A stretch of DNA of 64,000 nucleotides from Malurus cyaneus samueli (GCA_009741485.1 CM019214.1:9270543-9334542); one strand, 5' to 3'. Positions 1 through 13,061 are shown, counted from the first letter of the stretch. Made by a program: numbers and translations. The notes: generated from the letters alone by a model not told the origin.

Positions 1-1559
1 CAGATCAGATTTAATCCTTTATTCTCATTTTTTCATCTTTTCAAACTTCTCAGTTTGAAAGACATGAAGCTATGCCTTTGATGTTGTTGGGTTTGTTTTT
101 TTTTTTGTTTGATTATTGCCACAGCTCAATTTGTGTGATTTTCCTATTAGAAAAAAAAAATTAAATAGTTTCTACAGCACTAAAGCTTTTGCATGGTTAG
201 TGGTTTTTTTACAACAAACTTCAATCTCATTTTTAAGTGCTCCATATACAACTTCACAGACATAGACCTTCCAGAACCAAGCTTTTTTGCATTCTTGCTT
301 ATACTGTTCCCTTGTCCTCGGTACCACTATTTGCACCATCCGAAGCAGAGGGGGAGTAAGTGAAAAAGGGGCAGGTAGAGACAAGCATTTGGGAGTACCA
401 AACCTGTTTAAGACTTTCTCCATGTCCTGGGTGACCCTTTATATTTTCACCCAGAATTCAGTCCCTCAGGGACTTTTACTCACTTAATTCCTTCCCCACC
501 CAAGAAAGACTTAGGGATCAGAGATTCAATAGGAAAAAAAATATGTAAATATCCAGAGCATTGAGAACGAGCACCAGCTTATTCATAGCTGACTGAATTG
601 AACACAAACAATGATTGAGAATAGGATGGGCTGGTAGAGGAAATTTAAATATTTATCCTAAATGCTCTTTCCTTGCATTTTCTGAAATAAATTACTCCCA
701 GCAATTGCAGGCAGAGATTGCTGATTAATTCCAGCAAAAGCAGAGAGACGGGGAAAATTACTGTACATCATCTATTTCTGAGTTTCAGACGGTCTTTTCA
801 TATTTCTTTGTAGTCTTTGTGATTGGGCTTTTTGACTCCGGGGTGATTTGTGGGCGTTTTGAAGAGGAGTTCGCTGCTCACGTCATATGTATAGATACAG
901 GTCGTGAAGCACCGTCACAAATAAGAGAAGGAAACGCTTTCTGTACAGCGGGGTGGAAAAACGGGCTGTACCCTGGCCAGAAGATAGCAGGGTGAGCAGC
1001 ACAGCTGTTCTGAAGATGCTCTGCTGAGAAGAACCCATGCTGGGGCCACTTGCATCCCACCCCAATCCCTCTCAAACACTGGCAAAAGCAGCGAGCACCG
1101 AGAGGAGAAGCTGAAACCAGGATGCTGTTACAGCTGGTCGAGCCTCGGCTGACAGAAATGCCCCGGGGCTACTGGCAATCGGACATAAATTAAAGCAGTG
1201 GTAAAGCTGCTTTAGTTTATACTCGGGCATCAGGCCAGCCCCAGCTGCCTCCACGGCAGAGGAAGGTCTTAAAGCTGCCTGTCCTTCCTCGCACGCCTGG
1301 CCCGGAGTCTCAGGCAGACTGTGAAGCAAAGGGGCCTCATTGTCCCGTGTGTTACTTCTCCTTCAGTCAAAACAGGTCCACTGTATCAGAGCAGCAAAGC
1401 CCAGACTGCTTTGTGCCGATATCTCAGTGGCTTCAGGGAGGCTGCAGGAGATACCCTGATCTGAGGAATATCCCAAGGAAGGCGTTGTGATTCGCTTTGT
1501 GTGAATTCAGGGAGGGAAAATGTCCACACAGCTGTGAAAAAAAAAGTTATTTGTACTTT
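1..1559. other. Unique AT-rich non-coding DNA
   Basis: No gene or repeat family recognised. The stretch has short T and A runs (near 100-110 and 151-160) and a small 13-base imperfect palindrome at 461-473. One minus-strand open frame of 83 codons lies at 172-423, with AATAAA (minus strand) near 17-23. It matches no family I know and is treated as a finding, not a gene. Confidence 0.6.
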
Positions 1560-1870
1560 TTTTTCTGGCTCCGGGAGTCAGAGCGGAGCTTTGTACCGCC
1601 CCTGAAACTCCACGAGCAGCTGCACCGCAACGCACTTAATGAAAGACTGAAACGGCTTTAAAAATGCTGCCGTGCAGGATAATCCCGTTGAGAAGCAGGG
1701 AAAGCCTGAGCTGGGGTTTCATTTGGCTGCTCCCTCGGTGTCCTGTGCCTGCTCCCTCGGTCACTGTCCCGGTCGCACATCAGCGGAGCGGTGAGCGGAG
1801 CTGAGCAGAGAGCGGCGGCACTGCCAGCATCGCCCCCGGTGCCGCCCTGTGCCGGCCCTGCTCCCCCTGC
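1560..1870. promoter_or_regulatory. CpG-rich cluster
   Basis: CpG dinucleotides are clearly denser here than in the flanks, especially 1740-1860, where repeated agcgg and gcgg words occur. No TATA box with a downstream coding frame and no recognisable exon is attached. It may be a weak CpG-island promoter of a non-coding transcript, or simply a GC-rich patch. The function is inferred from composition only. Confidence 0.25.
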
Positions 1871-4019
1871 CAGGGGATTTTCTCATGTGCCAGCTCCAGG
1901 AGAGAGCTGAACCACCTCTATATGACCTGCAGCAGGACCTCTGAGTGCCACCATGACAGCCATGAACAGCTTTGGCTTTGAAAGCAGCAAAAGGGCAGGG
2001 CAGGAAATTGCTCCCTGTCCCCAAAGCCCATCTGCAGCAACACGGCCCAGGCAGGCACGGGGTGGGCGGCTCTCCCTGCTGCTCTAAGTGGCACTGAAGG
2101 CTTGGGGATCAGTCAGGATGGTGGCCCACGGTGGGTGCCACCAGCTCTCACTTATGCCTCCCTCCTTGACTCTTGTCCCAAGTGCCACAGGTTTGTGCAT
2201 TCCCGGCAAGGCAGCCAAGCCAAAGGCTGAATTTCCTTGTGTGGGATCTGAAGCTGCAGCAGAGGACATCAGAGGGGCTCTACAAATTCAGGAAACCATC
2301 GCAAACCAGAGGCACGGGCAACAGAGCAAGTACATTGTGCTGGCAGCTCTGCTGGTCATCTTGTGGGCGAGCAGCAGCACACGCCATGACCGAGCCAGAG
2401 GGTGGCTGAAAGGGACGTGGAGCATCTTCCTTGCCTCCATTGTCACTGGAAGGCTGTGAAAGCCACACTGTCACTTGCAGCCAAGCCTTTGCAGGCAGTA
2501 ACACAGCTCACAGTGACACAGATAAAGATCATGTCCCAATAGCTGAGACTTGACAGTACCAGAGTTCCCACAGTCCCCCAAAAGGTTATTGCCTCTACAG
2601 CACATGTGGGAGTCTCGCTGATTTCTCTGTTTAACGGCATTTCTAATGTTTCCCTCTGATCTAGTTTTCTTTCCTGTAATCAATGGGAGGAGACCCTGGG
2701 GTTTCCTGGAAATCCAGTCAGAGGCTTCACTGCGCCTGTGGATGCTCCATGGGGTGTGGAAGTTCACTCTTCCCCCTTGCACCAAGCTGTCTGGAGGCAG
2801 TGATTCCCTGCAAAGTTTCTTGCAGCACCTTGCAGAAGGAAAGTCTATTTGTTTTGGGCAGAGCTTTGAACCGTTGTGATTGCATTAGCTGCACACTTGG
2901 GCCAGAGCATTACTTATTTCACTTTTCAGCTGTTGTCTTGGTGTTTTTAATCAACAGTCAGATTGACCAGAGAGGTGAGCAGAATGTCCCCACACTGGAT
3001 GCCAGCTCCATCACCTGACATCAGGCAGCACTAATACAGGACAAGGCAGTCTTCTTTGCCTGTGTCTCCATAAAAAATCCTCGTCTGCTTTTCCACACCA
3101 GTCACGGTGTGTGTTGAGTTAGCCAAGATGGACAGCTCATTATCAGTGTGGGCTGAGCTCTCCTGCCTGCCTCACAGCCAGCTGTGCCTCACCCCAAACT
3201 CACTATTGCCTCCTCCAGCAGAGCAGTTTAGACACCAAGCATTAGATGGCAAAAGCACAAAGCATTTGGAATCCCCCAAAAGATTTCCATGCAGGGAGCT
3301 GTGGCTGTGGCGCAGTTAAAAGGTCAGAAAGAAAGAACTATTTTCCTGTCTAGAGAGACCTCCATTACCACATCAGGACAAGGCTGTGGGGCGGCTGGCA
3401 GCGTGTGGAAGGCACATCTGGGCTCCAGTGGCATGAAAGCTCAGGCAGGTGGCCCCAAGCACAGAGGTTTGAGCCAGCAGCCAGTGGAGAAGGGGCCCGG
3501 CACATCCAGGGAGCCAGAAGTCATTGCCTGCCCATCAGGCTGCTCTTCACACATCCAGCTTGGTAAGGTGGGGACTTAAGAGAAACAAGAGGCTATTAAA
3601 CTGCTAGCAGAGCCTGGGGGGAAAGAGTCTTGCAGGTTCAAGATACACAGAGGGATTTTAAAGCCCAGGCTTAGGAATAAAAAGCAAAAAGAGGCTGCTC
3701 AGAGGCAGCGCTTTTCAAGAAACGTGCAATGTAGTGACCACCTGAGGTTAATCCAGGCAGAGTGGGTGGCAGGCATAAGGAATTACTTGATGGCAGGGGG
3801 ACGGACCAGCTGAATAAGGGATTTGTGAGAAGGGCAGAAAAGAAGGGCTGGAGGAGTAAGCAAGTTGGTGGTGAGCCTTTTCACAGCAAGTGATTAACCG
3901 CAGTTTCTAATGAGCAGGGGGAGACTAAAGCTGACTGCTTTTTTAAAGCCATTTCGATAACATTAGCCCCGATGTAATAAGTTATTTGTTTGTGCCTACT
4001 GGCAGGGACAGCAAGTCGC
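1871..4019. other. Unique non-coding DNA
   Basis: Both strands carry short overlapping open frames with low-complexity, repeat-free translations and no recognisable domain. No interspersed repeat, RNA gene or tandem array was seen. Confidence 0.55.
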
Positions 4020-4660
4020 TGCTGAGCATAATCCTCTAGAACCGGGGCCCGTCAGCTCGTTTAAAAGTGTCAGCAGCAGCATCCAAAAGGGCCCAGGCCC
4101 CATCACAACAACCATCCCGAGCGCTATTTAAGTGCCTCGAGCTCTTTTGTGCTCTCTCTCTCTCTCTTTCTGCCCTCTCTTTACCCTATTCTTCTCCCTC
4201 CCCGAGCGGCGGTGGGGCTGATTCCCAGCCCTGTGCCCCTGGGCTGGCCGGGAGGCTCGGGGTGGGCTGGCCCGTGGCTGGGGATCCCGGGATGACCTTC
4301 GAATCACGTCCCTGCCAGTTCACTGAGCTGCCCTTTCTGATAAGCGTCACCGCTGGCGAGAGCAGGCAGATTATTGATGGGGGGCACAAGGAGGGCAAAG
4401 GGCTGGGGAGCCGCAGGGAGGGGGAGGCGGATCCGCCTGCCCGCTCGGGATATTTGAGGAGGCTTGTCTGTTCCTTTGCGACCAGGGGTACTTCTGGGAA
4501 TCTGTGCTTCCCCGATAATTTTGATGAGTGCGCACGCTTTCTTAAAATAACACGAAAACATCGTGCAGCAGCGCAATTAAACGCAGCCCGCAGAACAGGC
4601 TGGAAACAAAGCTGAACTCGCAGCCCCGGCCGAGCCCTTTCGACCCGGAACGCAATGCTC
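4020..4660. promoter_or_regulatory. GC-rich block with CT tract and G-quadruplex-forming run, candidate regulatory element
   Basis: A CpG-enriched block between AT-rich flanks. It holds a (CT)8 run at 4152-4167, a dense G-run cluster at 4379-4424, and a downstream part (about 4500-4620) mixing CpG with AT-rich homeodomain-like words. A 182-codon open frame crosses it on the plus strand, but its translation is Ser/Leu/Gly-rich, begins in the CT tract and matches nothing known. I read this as a regulatory or promoter-like block, not a gene. Confidence 0.35.
4393..4424 (+). other. Predicted G-quadruplex
   Basis: Five G-runs of three or more bases (4393-4395, 4400-4402, 4405-4408, 4416-4418, 4420-4424) are separated by loops of 4, 2, 7 and 1 bases. 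This satisfies the usual G3+ N1-7 rule with a spare run. Another six-G run lies just upstream at 4379-4384. Confidence 0.6.
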
Positions 4661-7539
4661 CTTTAAAGCCACGGATGCACAAATAAACAACACTCTTTTA
4701 TAAACTCCTCTTTCTACTTCAATGCCAAAACGTTCTTTTTTTTTTAAAAGTACTCCAGATCACCCATGAACTCAAAAATCCCAAAGTCCTGCCTGGCTTC
4801 CTGGCATGCCAGAGCCGTTGCCATCATAGTGCATGCAGGAAGCCTAGCATCAAAGGGAGCTGATGGTGGGGCAAGGGTGGCTTGTGCCAAATCACTGGCA
4901 AGCAGGGGAACCACTTTTATGCCACTTTCAGGGCCACAGATGACAAGGGTGCTTGCCTGAAACACTGTCAGAGCCTGGGTGGCTCTAGAGTGGGTAGACA
5001 CTGGGAGTGGCAGTATTTTATTTTTGCTAATTATTATTTATATTACCGTAATTCCTTCTCCCAGCAACTTCTACAGCCCTCGCCTTTGGATATGTGCCAT
5101 CTCTGACAGGAGAGTGTAGCTAAAAACTCATAGAAGGTGGTGGTGTTTGTGTAAGAAGGGGCACACTCGCTTTTCCAGTCTGGATGGATATATTCCCCAT
5201 TGAAAAAACAGAAAGTCAATCGCGTGCGTGATCCCAAGTTCAAAACCTACTTGAGGCATGCAAAGTACTCCATGCCACTCTCTCTGCACTTGAATCCACA
5301 GTGCCTGATTCTCCTGGAGACTTCACTTGTACACTCACACATAATCCCTGCCTCTGGAAAGAATCGCCCACTCTTCTTTTAGCTCCCTTGATAGTTCCTG
5401 GTATAACCCTGCTTGCTCCACAGGCTGCCCATTTTTGGTCTGAGTCCCTAATTCATTCCCCATCCTATTGGGATGAAGAATCTGTTCATTTTAGAGTGCT
5501 GCCAGCTTCCGAGTGCTGGTGGATCCCCAGTCCACAGGACCTCTGAATAGGAGTGACTACATGACCTTCTCAGAGCAAATTGATGGAACTTGTCCCAACC
5601 CAGCTCAAGTCAGGGCAGAAGACAGGAGACTTTGTGCTTTTGAAGGCAGTTTTGTCTAAAAAATTTATTCAGATTTAGTGCCATTGAATCCCATGGCCAG
5701 AGAGAGCAGTGCAGCTGATGCTGTGCTGGGCAAGAGACCTCACCAGGGAATTACCAACGTCACTCATTGCTGGCAGTCAGGATATAAATAGGCCTGCCTG
5801 ACAGCTGCTGGGTCTCCACCCTTTTTTCCTTGCATGAACTTGTGGTTCCTGTTATAGTTGCAGGATTATTCGAGGTTTGGCTGGAAAGGAGCAGATGTTC
5901 TGTAAACCACACCGAAAGCCCTGCACCGTTCCGCAGCGTGGACCTGCCAGGACAGCCCCTTTGCACGCTTTGGGCTAAAAGGGAGGGTTTGCAACAGGGG
6001 CAGGCTTCCCTCTCCTGAAAATCAAACATTCCCACAACTAATTCTCATTAACAAAGCCCAGCTCCTAAGGGTGTTTTTAAAACAAAGTGAAAAAACCAGG
6101 CTGAAGTTTCGTGTTTGTACATACAGCTGAGGAGAACAGCGCTGTAAAATTACAAGCGGGCTTGTTTCTCTGGCTATGCTTCCCTCCCTCTCAGCAAAAA
6201 AGATCTTCACTTCAAAGGGAAAATGCAAGCCTCTCCCCCTCTTCCTGCGCTAATTTTTTCCCCTGAAAATATTTTTCCTCCACATTTCCAAAGCGTTGCC
6301 CAATTAATTACTTCTAGACAGCATCTCGCAGCACGGCTGAGCAATAATGAACGAGTCCTTGTGGCTCACATGCTGGTGGCTTAAAAAAAAAAGAAAAAGA
6401 TTACTTTTAATCAGCGGAATGAGCACAGGGGCAAAGCCTATTGAACTTGAGCATACACAGAGAGCCCAGAGCAGCTCCAAGAGCAGAGTGTGACTGCAGT
6501 CTGCCCAGTCTGGCCTCAGGCAGGAAATTTCTCCTGAGCAGATTCCAGGGCAAGAATGGCCAGGGCACTATCCCAGGCACAGTGCAGCTGATGCCAAGCT
6601 GCTCATCAGGCAGGTGAAATGGTTTGTAAAACATTACAGCTTTCTCTCTCTCCCACTCTCTCCTTTTTAAAGCCCCATTTTTTGAGCTGAGTGATTCCAA
6701 TGAAACTGATTTTCCTAAGTTCCCCCCACTCTCCACCAGTGCAAGGGAAGGTGCAGCAAAACTCCAGCTCTGCCTACAAAAAAAAAAGAACCACACAGCG
6801 AAAGTTCTACTTTACCTCCAATGTCATTATTCCTTTCCATCACAAACATTTCAGGACAAGCACTATCTTTTACTCTCTGTAGAGCATTGAATAGCGAGAT
6901 CAGCATGCTCTCTATCTACTACTGCAGCCTGAGCAACAAGGAGTAGGAACAATTCCCATTCCATTTTCTGCTCTGGTTTCTGAGTAGGATGGATGAAGGC
7001 TTCTGTGAAGCACACAGCTCTTAGTTCCTACCTTCCCCTGAGGTGTCCAACAATAAGATCCTTTAACACTGCCTTGCTACACATTTCAAATGCCTTTCCT
7101 CATAACCAGAACCTGCCATCAGGAACCAGCTCCTCACTCTGCATAACTGTCTCACTCCTATTACAGTTTTGGTTTTAACTGTTCAGGCACAATTCACTAA
7201 TATTTTGACTGTTAGCAACACCCAGAAAATGCCTCAAAGCCCTCTGCAATTCTCTTTACAGATTGTATCTTCCTTAATCTGATTTACCAGACTGGGATAG
7301 TAGGAATCCCATACATGGGATGAATACCGTGAACTCTTTAGCAAAGGAATTGCCCATTCCTCGCTAAAATTGCAACACTCTGCAAATGTTGACTGGTGCT
7401 TGTATTGAAGATGAGCAGCTTCTGATGACATTGTCACATTTTTCTCTTCTCAAAATTTCAGTAGACTTTCCTGCCAGCTCCAGAAAAAAATTACAGCTGG
7501 CTCCTCTGATCACCAGTGAATCACCTGGCCCACACATAA

Positions 7540-7640
7540 AGCGTTACCTCCTCCAGGGCGGAATGCATGAGACGTTATGCAAAATTAATTACTATTGCAC
7601 GGCAGATTAAAAGCACTTCCTAGGACAAAAAGCTGTTTCT
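7540..7640. promoter_or_regulatory. POU/homeodomain motif cluster, candidate enhancer core
   Basis: ATGCAAAATTAATTA at 7577-7591 joins an octamer-type half (ATGCAAA) directly to a TTAATTA homeodomain core. The arrangement resembles bipartite POU-domain sites. CpG-containing unique sequence surrounds it. Binding is inferred from the motif only. Confidence 0.3.
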
Positions 7641-9599
7641 GCCCTTCCTTTTTTTATTTTTTTTCACAGAAAATAGTGGACGATTTTCCCCTGAAAGTGA
7701 CCAATACAAACAACGCTGTGACTTTGGTGAGAGATTTGTACCAGCTGCTGTTAAAGTTGATCTCCACTTGACAAATGATAGCTCTCCTGTGAGCCATAGC
7801 CACTTCACTCCCACAACTGGCTGTGATCTTTCCCATGTTTCTGGCACTAGCTGAGCGTGATAATACCGAGCCTTGGACCTCCCGTTTGAGAAATTGCTGG
7901 TATTGTCTGCAAGTGTCACAATCACATTATCATCCATAAATGGCGCTGCACAGAGGAACTTCTTGGGGCCCTTCTAGCTCGCCACGGTCTGTCCCTTCTG
8001 CTTTGGTCGTGCTTGATGCTGTACAGGGAGTACAAATGTGGCTTGATTGGATTAAGGCCTTTATTTCTGTGAGGTCTGCTACTATTCACTGAGGTTTAAT
8101 TAAATTTGTGACCTCCAAGTGGTCAGGGAATGTGTGTCAAGTCAGGCACATAGGAAAACTGATTCATTCTGCAAAAGCTTTGTAGGTGGACAATGCCATT
8201 TGAATCTTTCATGACACCGATACCAAGCGAAGGGCCACAGCATCATCAAGTATTATGCTTTTGCTGAGCCTCTGGGACAAAGGTTTAAGCTGGGAAGGTC
8301 CAGGTGAAGGCAAGTTTCACTTTTTACCCCTCCCTAGTTCTTGCTGCTTAGTTACTCCAGTTCACAGGGGCAGTGAAACCCTTCCTGAGGGGCTGCATCA
8401 CCTGGCAAAACCTGTGGAGTGTGTGGCACGGGGAACTCGGTACAGCCTCTCCTTCCCCTCACACCCCAGAGATCAGACACTGGCAACTCCTCTCCCTCAC
8501 AAAATCTCCTCTCAGTGTCCTGCTTGCCCACGGGCTCTGCCCTGCTCTAACTTTGTAGGGAAAAAGAGGAGCAGCAGAGCCCAGTCTCCATGCAGATAAA
8601 ATGCCCTGTTGCTGGAGACAGAGGCAGAGTCTGCAGTGGAGACATGCAGAGCAGAGCACAAAATGAGTCTTGAGGACTTTGTGGCCTCAGCACCCAGTAA
8701 TTTTGGTAGTGTTGAGGAGGGCACGATTTTCAGTTTGCAACCTTGCCACAGTCTAATTGCATTGACCATCACTACTTCAAACCCTGCGGGAGCATTGGGA
8801 TGAGTTTGGTAGAAATATTTTCCAGTCAACTACTTTGGAAGTATTCTCCTGCTTTGGCAGCAGGTAGTGCTCATATCTCAGCTGAAGGAGACTCTCTGCC
8901 TGTTTTTTTAGACAGCTGATGTGTGACCTGTTGCTGTTCATGACCGTGTGGTAGAGACCCTTCCAGTGACAGGAATTTCACCAATAGGAGAGACAGAACA
9001 GGGATGTTGCTTCCAGGAACATGTCCTGAAAGCCTGTCCTGTCTGAGAAGCCTCTCTAGGAGTGCAAGAGAGGAGACAAAACAAACATATCTCAGGGAGG
9101 AAGGTAGGGAGATTGCACCTCACTGTGTCTTTGCCAAAAAGGGTGGAAGGGATGTAGGCAGTGATAACATCTTTCATTAAACAAAAGTGTATCTGAAATA
9201 AACAACCCAGCTTTGGGGAGTGCAAGCACTCCTTCAGGTCTGACATAGAAGCAACATCTCACCAAGGTAAAAGGGGGTGAGAGCAACTGGTTTATGCTGT
9301 TGCTCAGAATGATCTGAGAGAAATGATAGCTGGGATCTGCAGGGCAGGCAGGGGGATGTGAGGAACGTTAACAAGGCAGAGGTGACAAGCTTGAAAGCAG
9401 CCAGCTTGTCTTTCATTCCTCCTCTTCTGTTCAGTGTCCAAGGCCAGGAAAGTCCTTTCTCATGCTGGGGAGGGATGGGGCAGTGTCCTCCCCCTGAACC
9501 TGTGCCTCTTTCTCAAAGCAGCTCACACAGGGAGAGGATTGGGGGATGCTGGGGTGGCTTTGCTTGGGACCCAAAGGAACAACAGACATTTAGGGCATT

Positions 9600-9985
9600 T
9601 CTGACAAGGGCCAAGAGAAGACAAGAATATGAGAGCAGCAAGTCAGGCAATACTGGGGCATGGTCACAGTGCAGAGGGAAAGAGGAGACAGAGGGACATC
9701 TGTTGTAAGAGCGGGGCTGAGATGGTGAAGGAGGGAAGCAGAAGACACAGAAACAGAAGGAGAACTAGGGAAGACAAGGAATGACTGACAAAAGCACAGT
9801 AGAGTGGGATGAGAGAAAGCATGAGATGAGAGGGAGTTGTAAATGGCTGACAGATTGGGAAACGATCTGTAGGTGGCAAAAGGAAATTATAGAAAAGAGG
9901 ACACGCTTTTCTAGGAGAGAGGGAAAGATACTGCAGCTAAGAAAGAGCTTGTAAATACTGAAAGGGTTGAGGAGAAGACACCTAA
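9600..9985 (+). other. Purine-rich strand-asymmetric tract
   Basis: The plus strand is dominated by A and G over nearly 400 bases, in non-periodic gaggga/gaaga words. As a result the minus strand shows long Leu/Ser-rich open frames that are artefacts of composition. No unit repeat is visible. Confidence 0.55.
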
Positions 9986-11349
9986 GCAATGATCCCACCA
10001 AAACAAGGCTCTGATCTGGTCTGCCACAGCAGAAATATTCTCTCTGACAAAAATGTTTCAGGGATCCAGAAGGAGTAGTTTAAATACCAAGACATATCTA
10101 AGAAACCATTAGTCTAAAATGAAAGGCAAGTGAACTCTGAAAAGAAGCCATGAGAGGCACCAATTGAAGTATTTCCAAATGGGATAGGAAGGACCATCAA
10201 GAGGACTTTATTCCATATAAATACACCAAAAATGCATCCAGAGCATTCTGCAGAACAACAAAGGACACTGCACAGTTTCAAAACACCTTCTTATATCTGC
10301 GGGTAGCCCCGGGCAGGTTTCTTGTTCCAGCCTCTTTGAACAGCTATGGAATTACAGAAAGAAAATCTGGGCAAATGTCATCTCATTAGAAGACATTCAG
10401 GACGTGCGTCTGTCATTTAGTATGAATTAAAACCTTGGAGATTAAATTGCTTGCTATCCCCAGGCACACACTGAGAAACATCTCAGCAGAGTGTATGAGA
10501 TGTATGCTGGAGCCATTTTTTAGTTTAGAGAGTCAAGAAAAAAATAGTCGTAATCATGGGAAACTTGTGAAATTACCATGGTTTGAGTATTTGCTGTAAT
10601 AGGTGTGCCTCTTCTCCATCTTTGGCTTTGTGTCATTATTGAGTTGGAGTTTTTTGAACTATGACCCTAAATCTTACTGTTCTTATCCGTTAAATACTAT
10701 AATCATACTTAATGTGGAGAAGGAGGCTCAGCAAATGGGCCTAGAGCTTTAAGATTTCTCTTCAAGGTTATTATCAATAGTCTCTTGGCAAAGGAGCTCA
10801 TGGCTTTCCTTCTGCTGATGGTGCCCAAGTGACACTGCAGTTTAAGCAAATAGCTCAACAAATCTATTTCTAGGTGGTCATCCTCTACACCATTCCCTGA
10901 GCACCAATGTGGGAGGAACATCACAAGTACCCCTTGGTCAAAGGGTTTGATATATCCTCCTCCGTCCTCCAGAGCCTGCAGTTTTCAGTAAATGCCCAGT
11001 GCTATTGATTCAGTGCCTGCCCTTTCCCCCTCTCCCCATCTCTGAGGTCCTCACAAGCAATTCCAAAGGGCAGTGGTCAAGGCTCTGTGGATAAGTAAAG
11101 CTGCACATACCAGAGAGCTCAGCACTGCCTGCTGCTGATAAAGCAGGGAAAGCCATTCCATGCCTTTTGGTCCCAAGGAGAAGGGCCAAGATGGTGCTTA
11201 TTCCTCTGACCCACCGTTCTACCTGATCTGCCAAACACCTCGCCTGGCTCACCCGTGAGCTTGGTTTCCATCACGTCCCAGGGGCACAGACAAAACTTGT
11301 CTGAGCATTTCCTTGGTCTCCTGGGACCATGTGGACCTGCAGACCTTGC

Positions 11350-11480
11350 TCGTCTCTCAGGGGCCAGCCGGCCACCAGCCTGTTTGCCAGCTGGCCTGAC
11401 TCAGCTCGCCGTGGCTGCGGCAGATGGCCGGATCCACAGCCCGCGTGGTGGCTGCCAGCGCCTTCCCCGTGAGCAGGAGA
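11350..11480. promoter_or_regulatory. Small CpG cluster
   Basis: About a dozen CpGs are packed in 130 bases inside otherwise CpG-poor DNA. A 191-codon plus-strand frame (11255-11830) spans it but shows no recognisable domain. Weak evidence of regulatory function. Confidence 0.2.
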
Positions 11481-12976
11481 TCAGATGGGCTCTCACACAC
11501 TGCCCTTCCTGGCTCTGGTTCACACTGGATGCCTCAGGATCAGGGATGGCTGGGTGGAAATGGTGGAGGCACCTGTCTTTTGATCTGGTTGCTGTGGTCT
11601 CTCTTTTCCAGCGTCTCTGCTGCAGGGGCTCTCCCCAGACAAAAAGCAGGAATGGAGATGAGCTGTGCCTTTTGGCAGCGCATCAGGGTGAGGAACATGA
11701 GAAGACATTGGAGGGTTTTGCGATGAAATCCATCTCTTCTTTCCGGTGCCTTGCACATGCTGATCTTCTCATTGCATTTTACCAAGACGTGCCCTTTCGC
11801 TTGGCTGAGAACTCATACTTTATTAAATAAACTTTAGCTTTAAAAGCCTCTTAGTTGCAGATGTAAGAGGGCACAGTCCCATCTGCTGACCTCACCAGGG
11901 TACACCTGCCATGGGATCCACGGCTCTCTCTGAGAGGGTATGCAAGGGGCACACACGGGCTGCAATATCATTTGCTTGTAGCCACTTGTGTTTTTTCACC
12001 ACTGTTGGTGGATAACATTAAGGAGGATGTTCATACTTTACTTACCCAAGGGTTTTGAAGGCAACAAAAGGCCTCTCTGTGCCTGTCCTAAGTTGTGTAG
12101 CATGGCAGACGAGTAACCTATCCCTTAGTGTCCTTCTCATACATCATAGAAAGAGGAGAAATATTATTGTCTCCACTGAATATTTTAATACTTTCTATTT
12201 TAATTTCTGAAAAAGTTTGGAGGTTACATTTTCCTTAACAACCTGTTGAAGTCTGAGGCCTTCACTCCATACTTAATAAATCTTGCTGAGCTTAAAAATA
12301 CCTCCCCTGAGTAAAACCAAAACAAAACCTGAGCAGAGTCTTTGGGATTTATTTTCCTTTTTTCCTATTTTCCTACGATTGAGCCATTTCCCCTTTGACA
12401 TATTTTTTCATCTACTGGGTGTTGTAGGAATGTCTTCATTTTTCCCATAACAGGTCTTTGTGAAGAAGATCGAGGAGTACAAGCAAAGTTCAAAGAAGCC
12501 TTTCAAGTGCTGTCATGGTTTTAAGCCCAACTGAAAATTAAGCGCTTTTCATTGCTATCAAGATTTCCCATAGCTATGATGCTCAGGGTCAATGCCCTGA
12601 GCCCAGGCAAGTTGAGGGTGCTACAGAGCAGTGGTGACCCAGCTCCTCCACGCCTTCCAAGACCATCCTGCGAGCTGGATCTGAGGCAGGCACTGGGAGT
12701 GTGTGCTCCCTTTCACGGGTGATGCTCCCCTTGGGATGGGCTGGCCCTGGCAGGATCAGCTCCTGCAGAGGGTACTAAAGAGGAAAACAGGAATGTTGCC
12801 TTCTCCCGATGGAATCTTCCAGGTGCGCGGCTGCCAGAGGTGTGGTGGATGTTGCTGTGCTGGGAGGTGGGTGTCACAATCCGCTTAATTCAGGCAGAAG
12901 TCGTGATGGTTCGTTATCCGAATCTCAGAGTGCAAAAGAAATGAGGGGCAGGTATGTATTCAAAATCATGAACAAT

Positions 12977-12982
12977 TTTATT
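12977..12982 (-). terminator. LTR polyadenylation signal AATAAA
   Basis: TTTATT on the plus strand reads AATAAA on the minus strand. It lies about 190 bases downstream of the LTR TATA box and about 105 bases before the LTR 3' end, as expected for the R region. Confidence 0.65.
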
Positions 12983-13028
12983 GGATTTTCGCAACAGAAG
13001 AGGGTGAGAGGGAGAAAAGAGAGGAAGT

Positions 13029-13029
<1 letters not shown>

Positions 13030-13059
<30 letters not shown>
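13030..13059 (+). repeat. (AG)15 microsatellite inside the LTR
   Basis: A perfect AG dinucleotide run of 30 bases, reading as (CT)n in the sense of the LTR, between the TATA box and the poly-A signal. It probably expanded after insertion from a pyrimidine-rich R region. Confidence 0.9.

Positions 13060-13061
<2 letters not shown>

Larger units (their letters stand above)
4661..12871. other. Long unique non-coding stretch
   Basis: No gene, RNA gene or recognisable transposon was seen in about 8.2 kb. Open frames are short and overlap on opposite strands. Sub-regions worth marking are an AT-rich, motif-dense part at 6020-6400, a POU/homeodomain-like cluster at 7577-7591, a strongly purine-rich tract at 9600-9985, and a small CpG cluster at 11350-11480. 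Confidence 0.5.

Noticed and set aside
11255..11830. 191-codon plus-strand frame as a gene
   Set aside because: Low-complexity Ser/Leu/Arg-rich translation without family resemblance, and it is overlapped by other frames on both strands.
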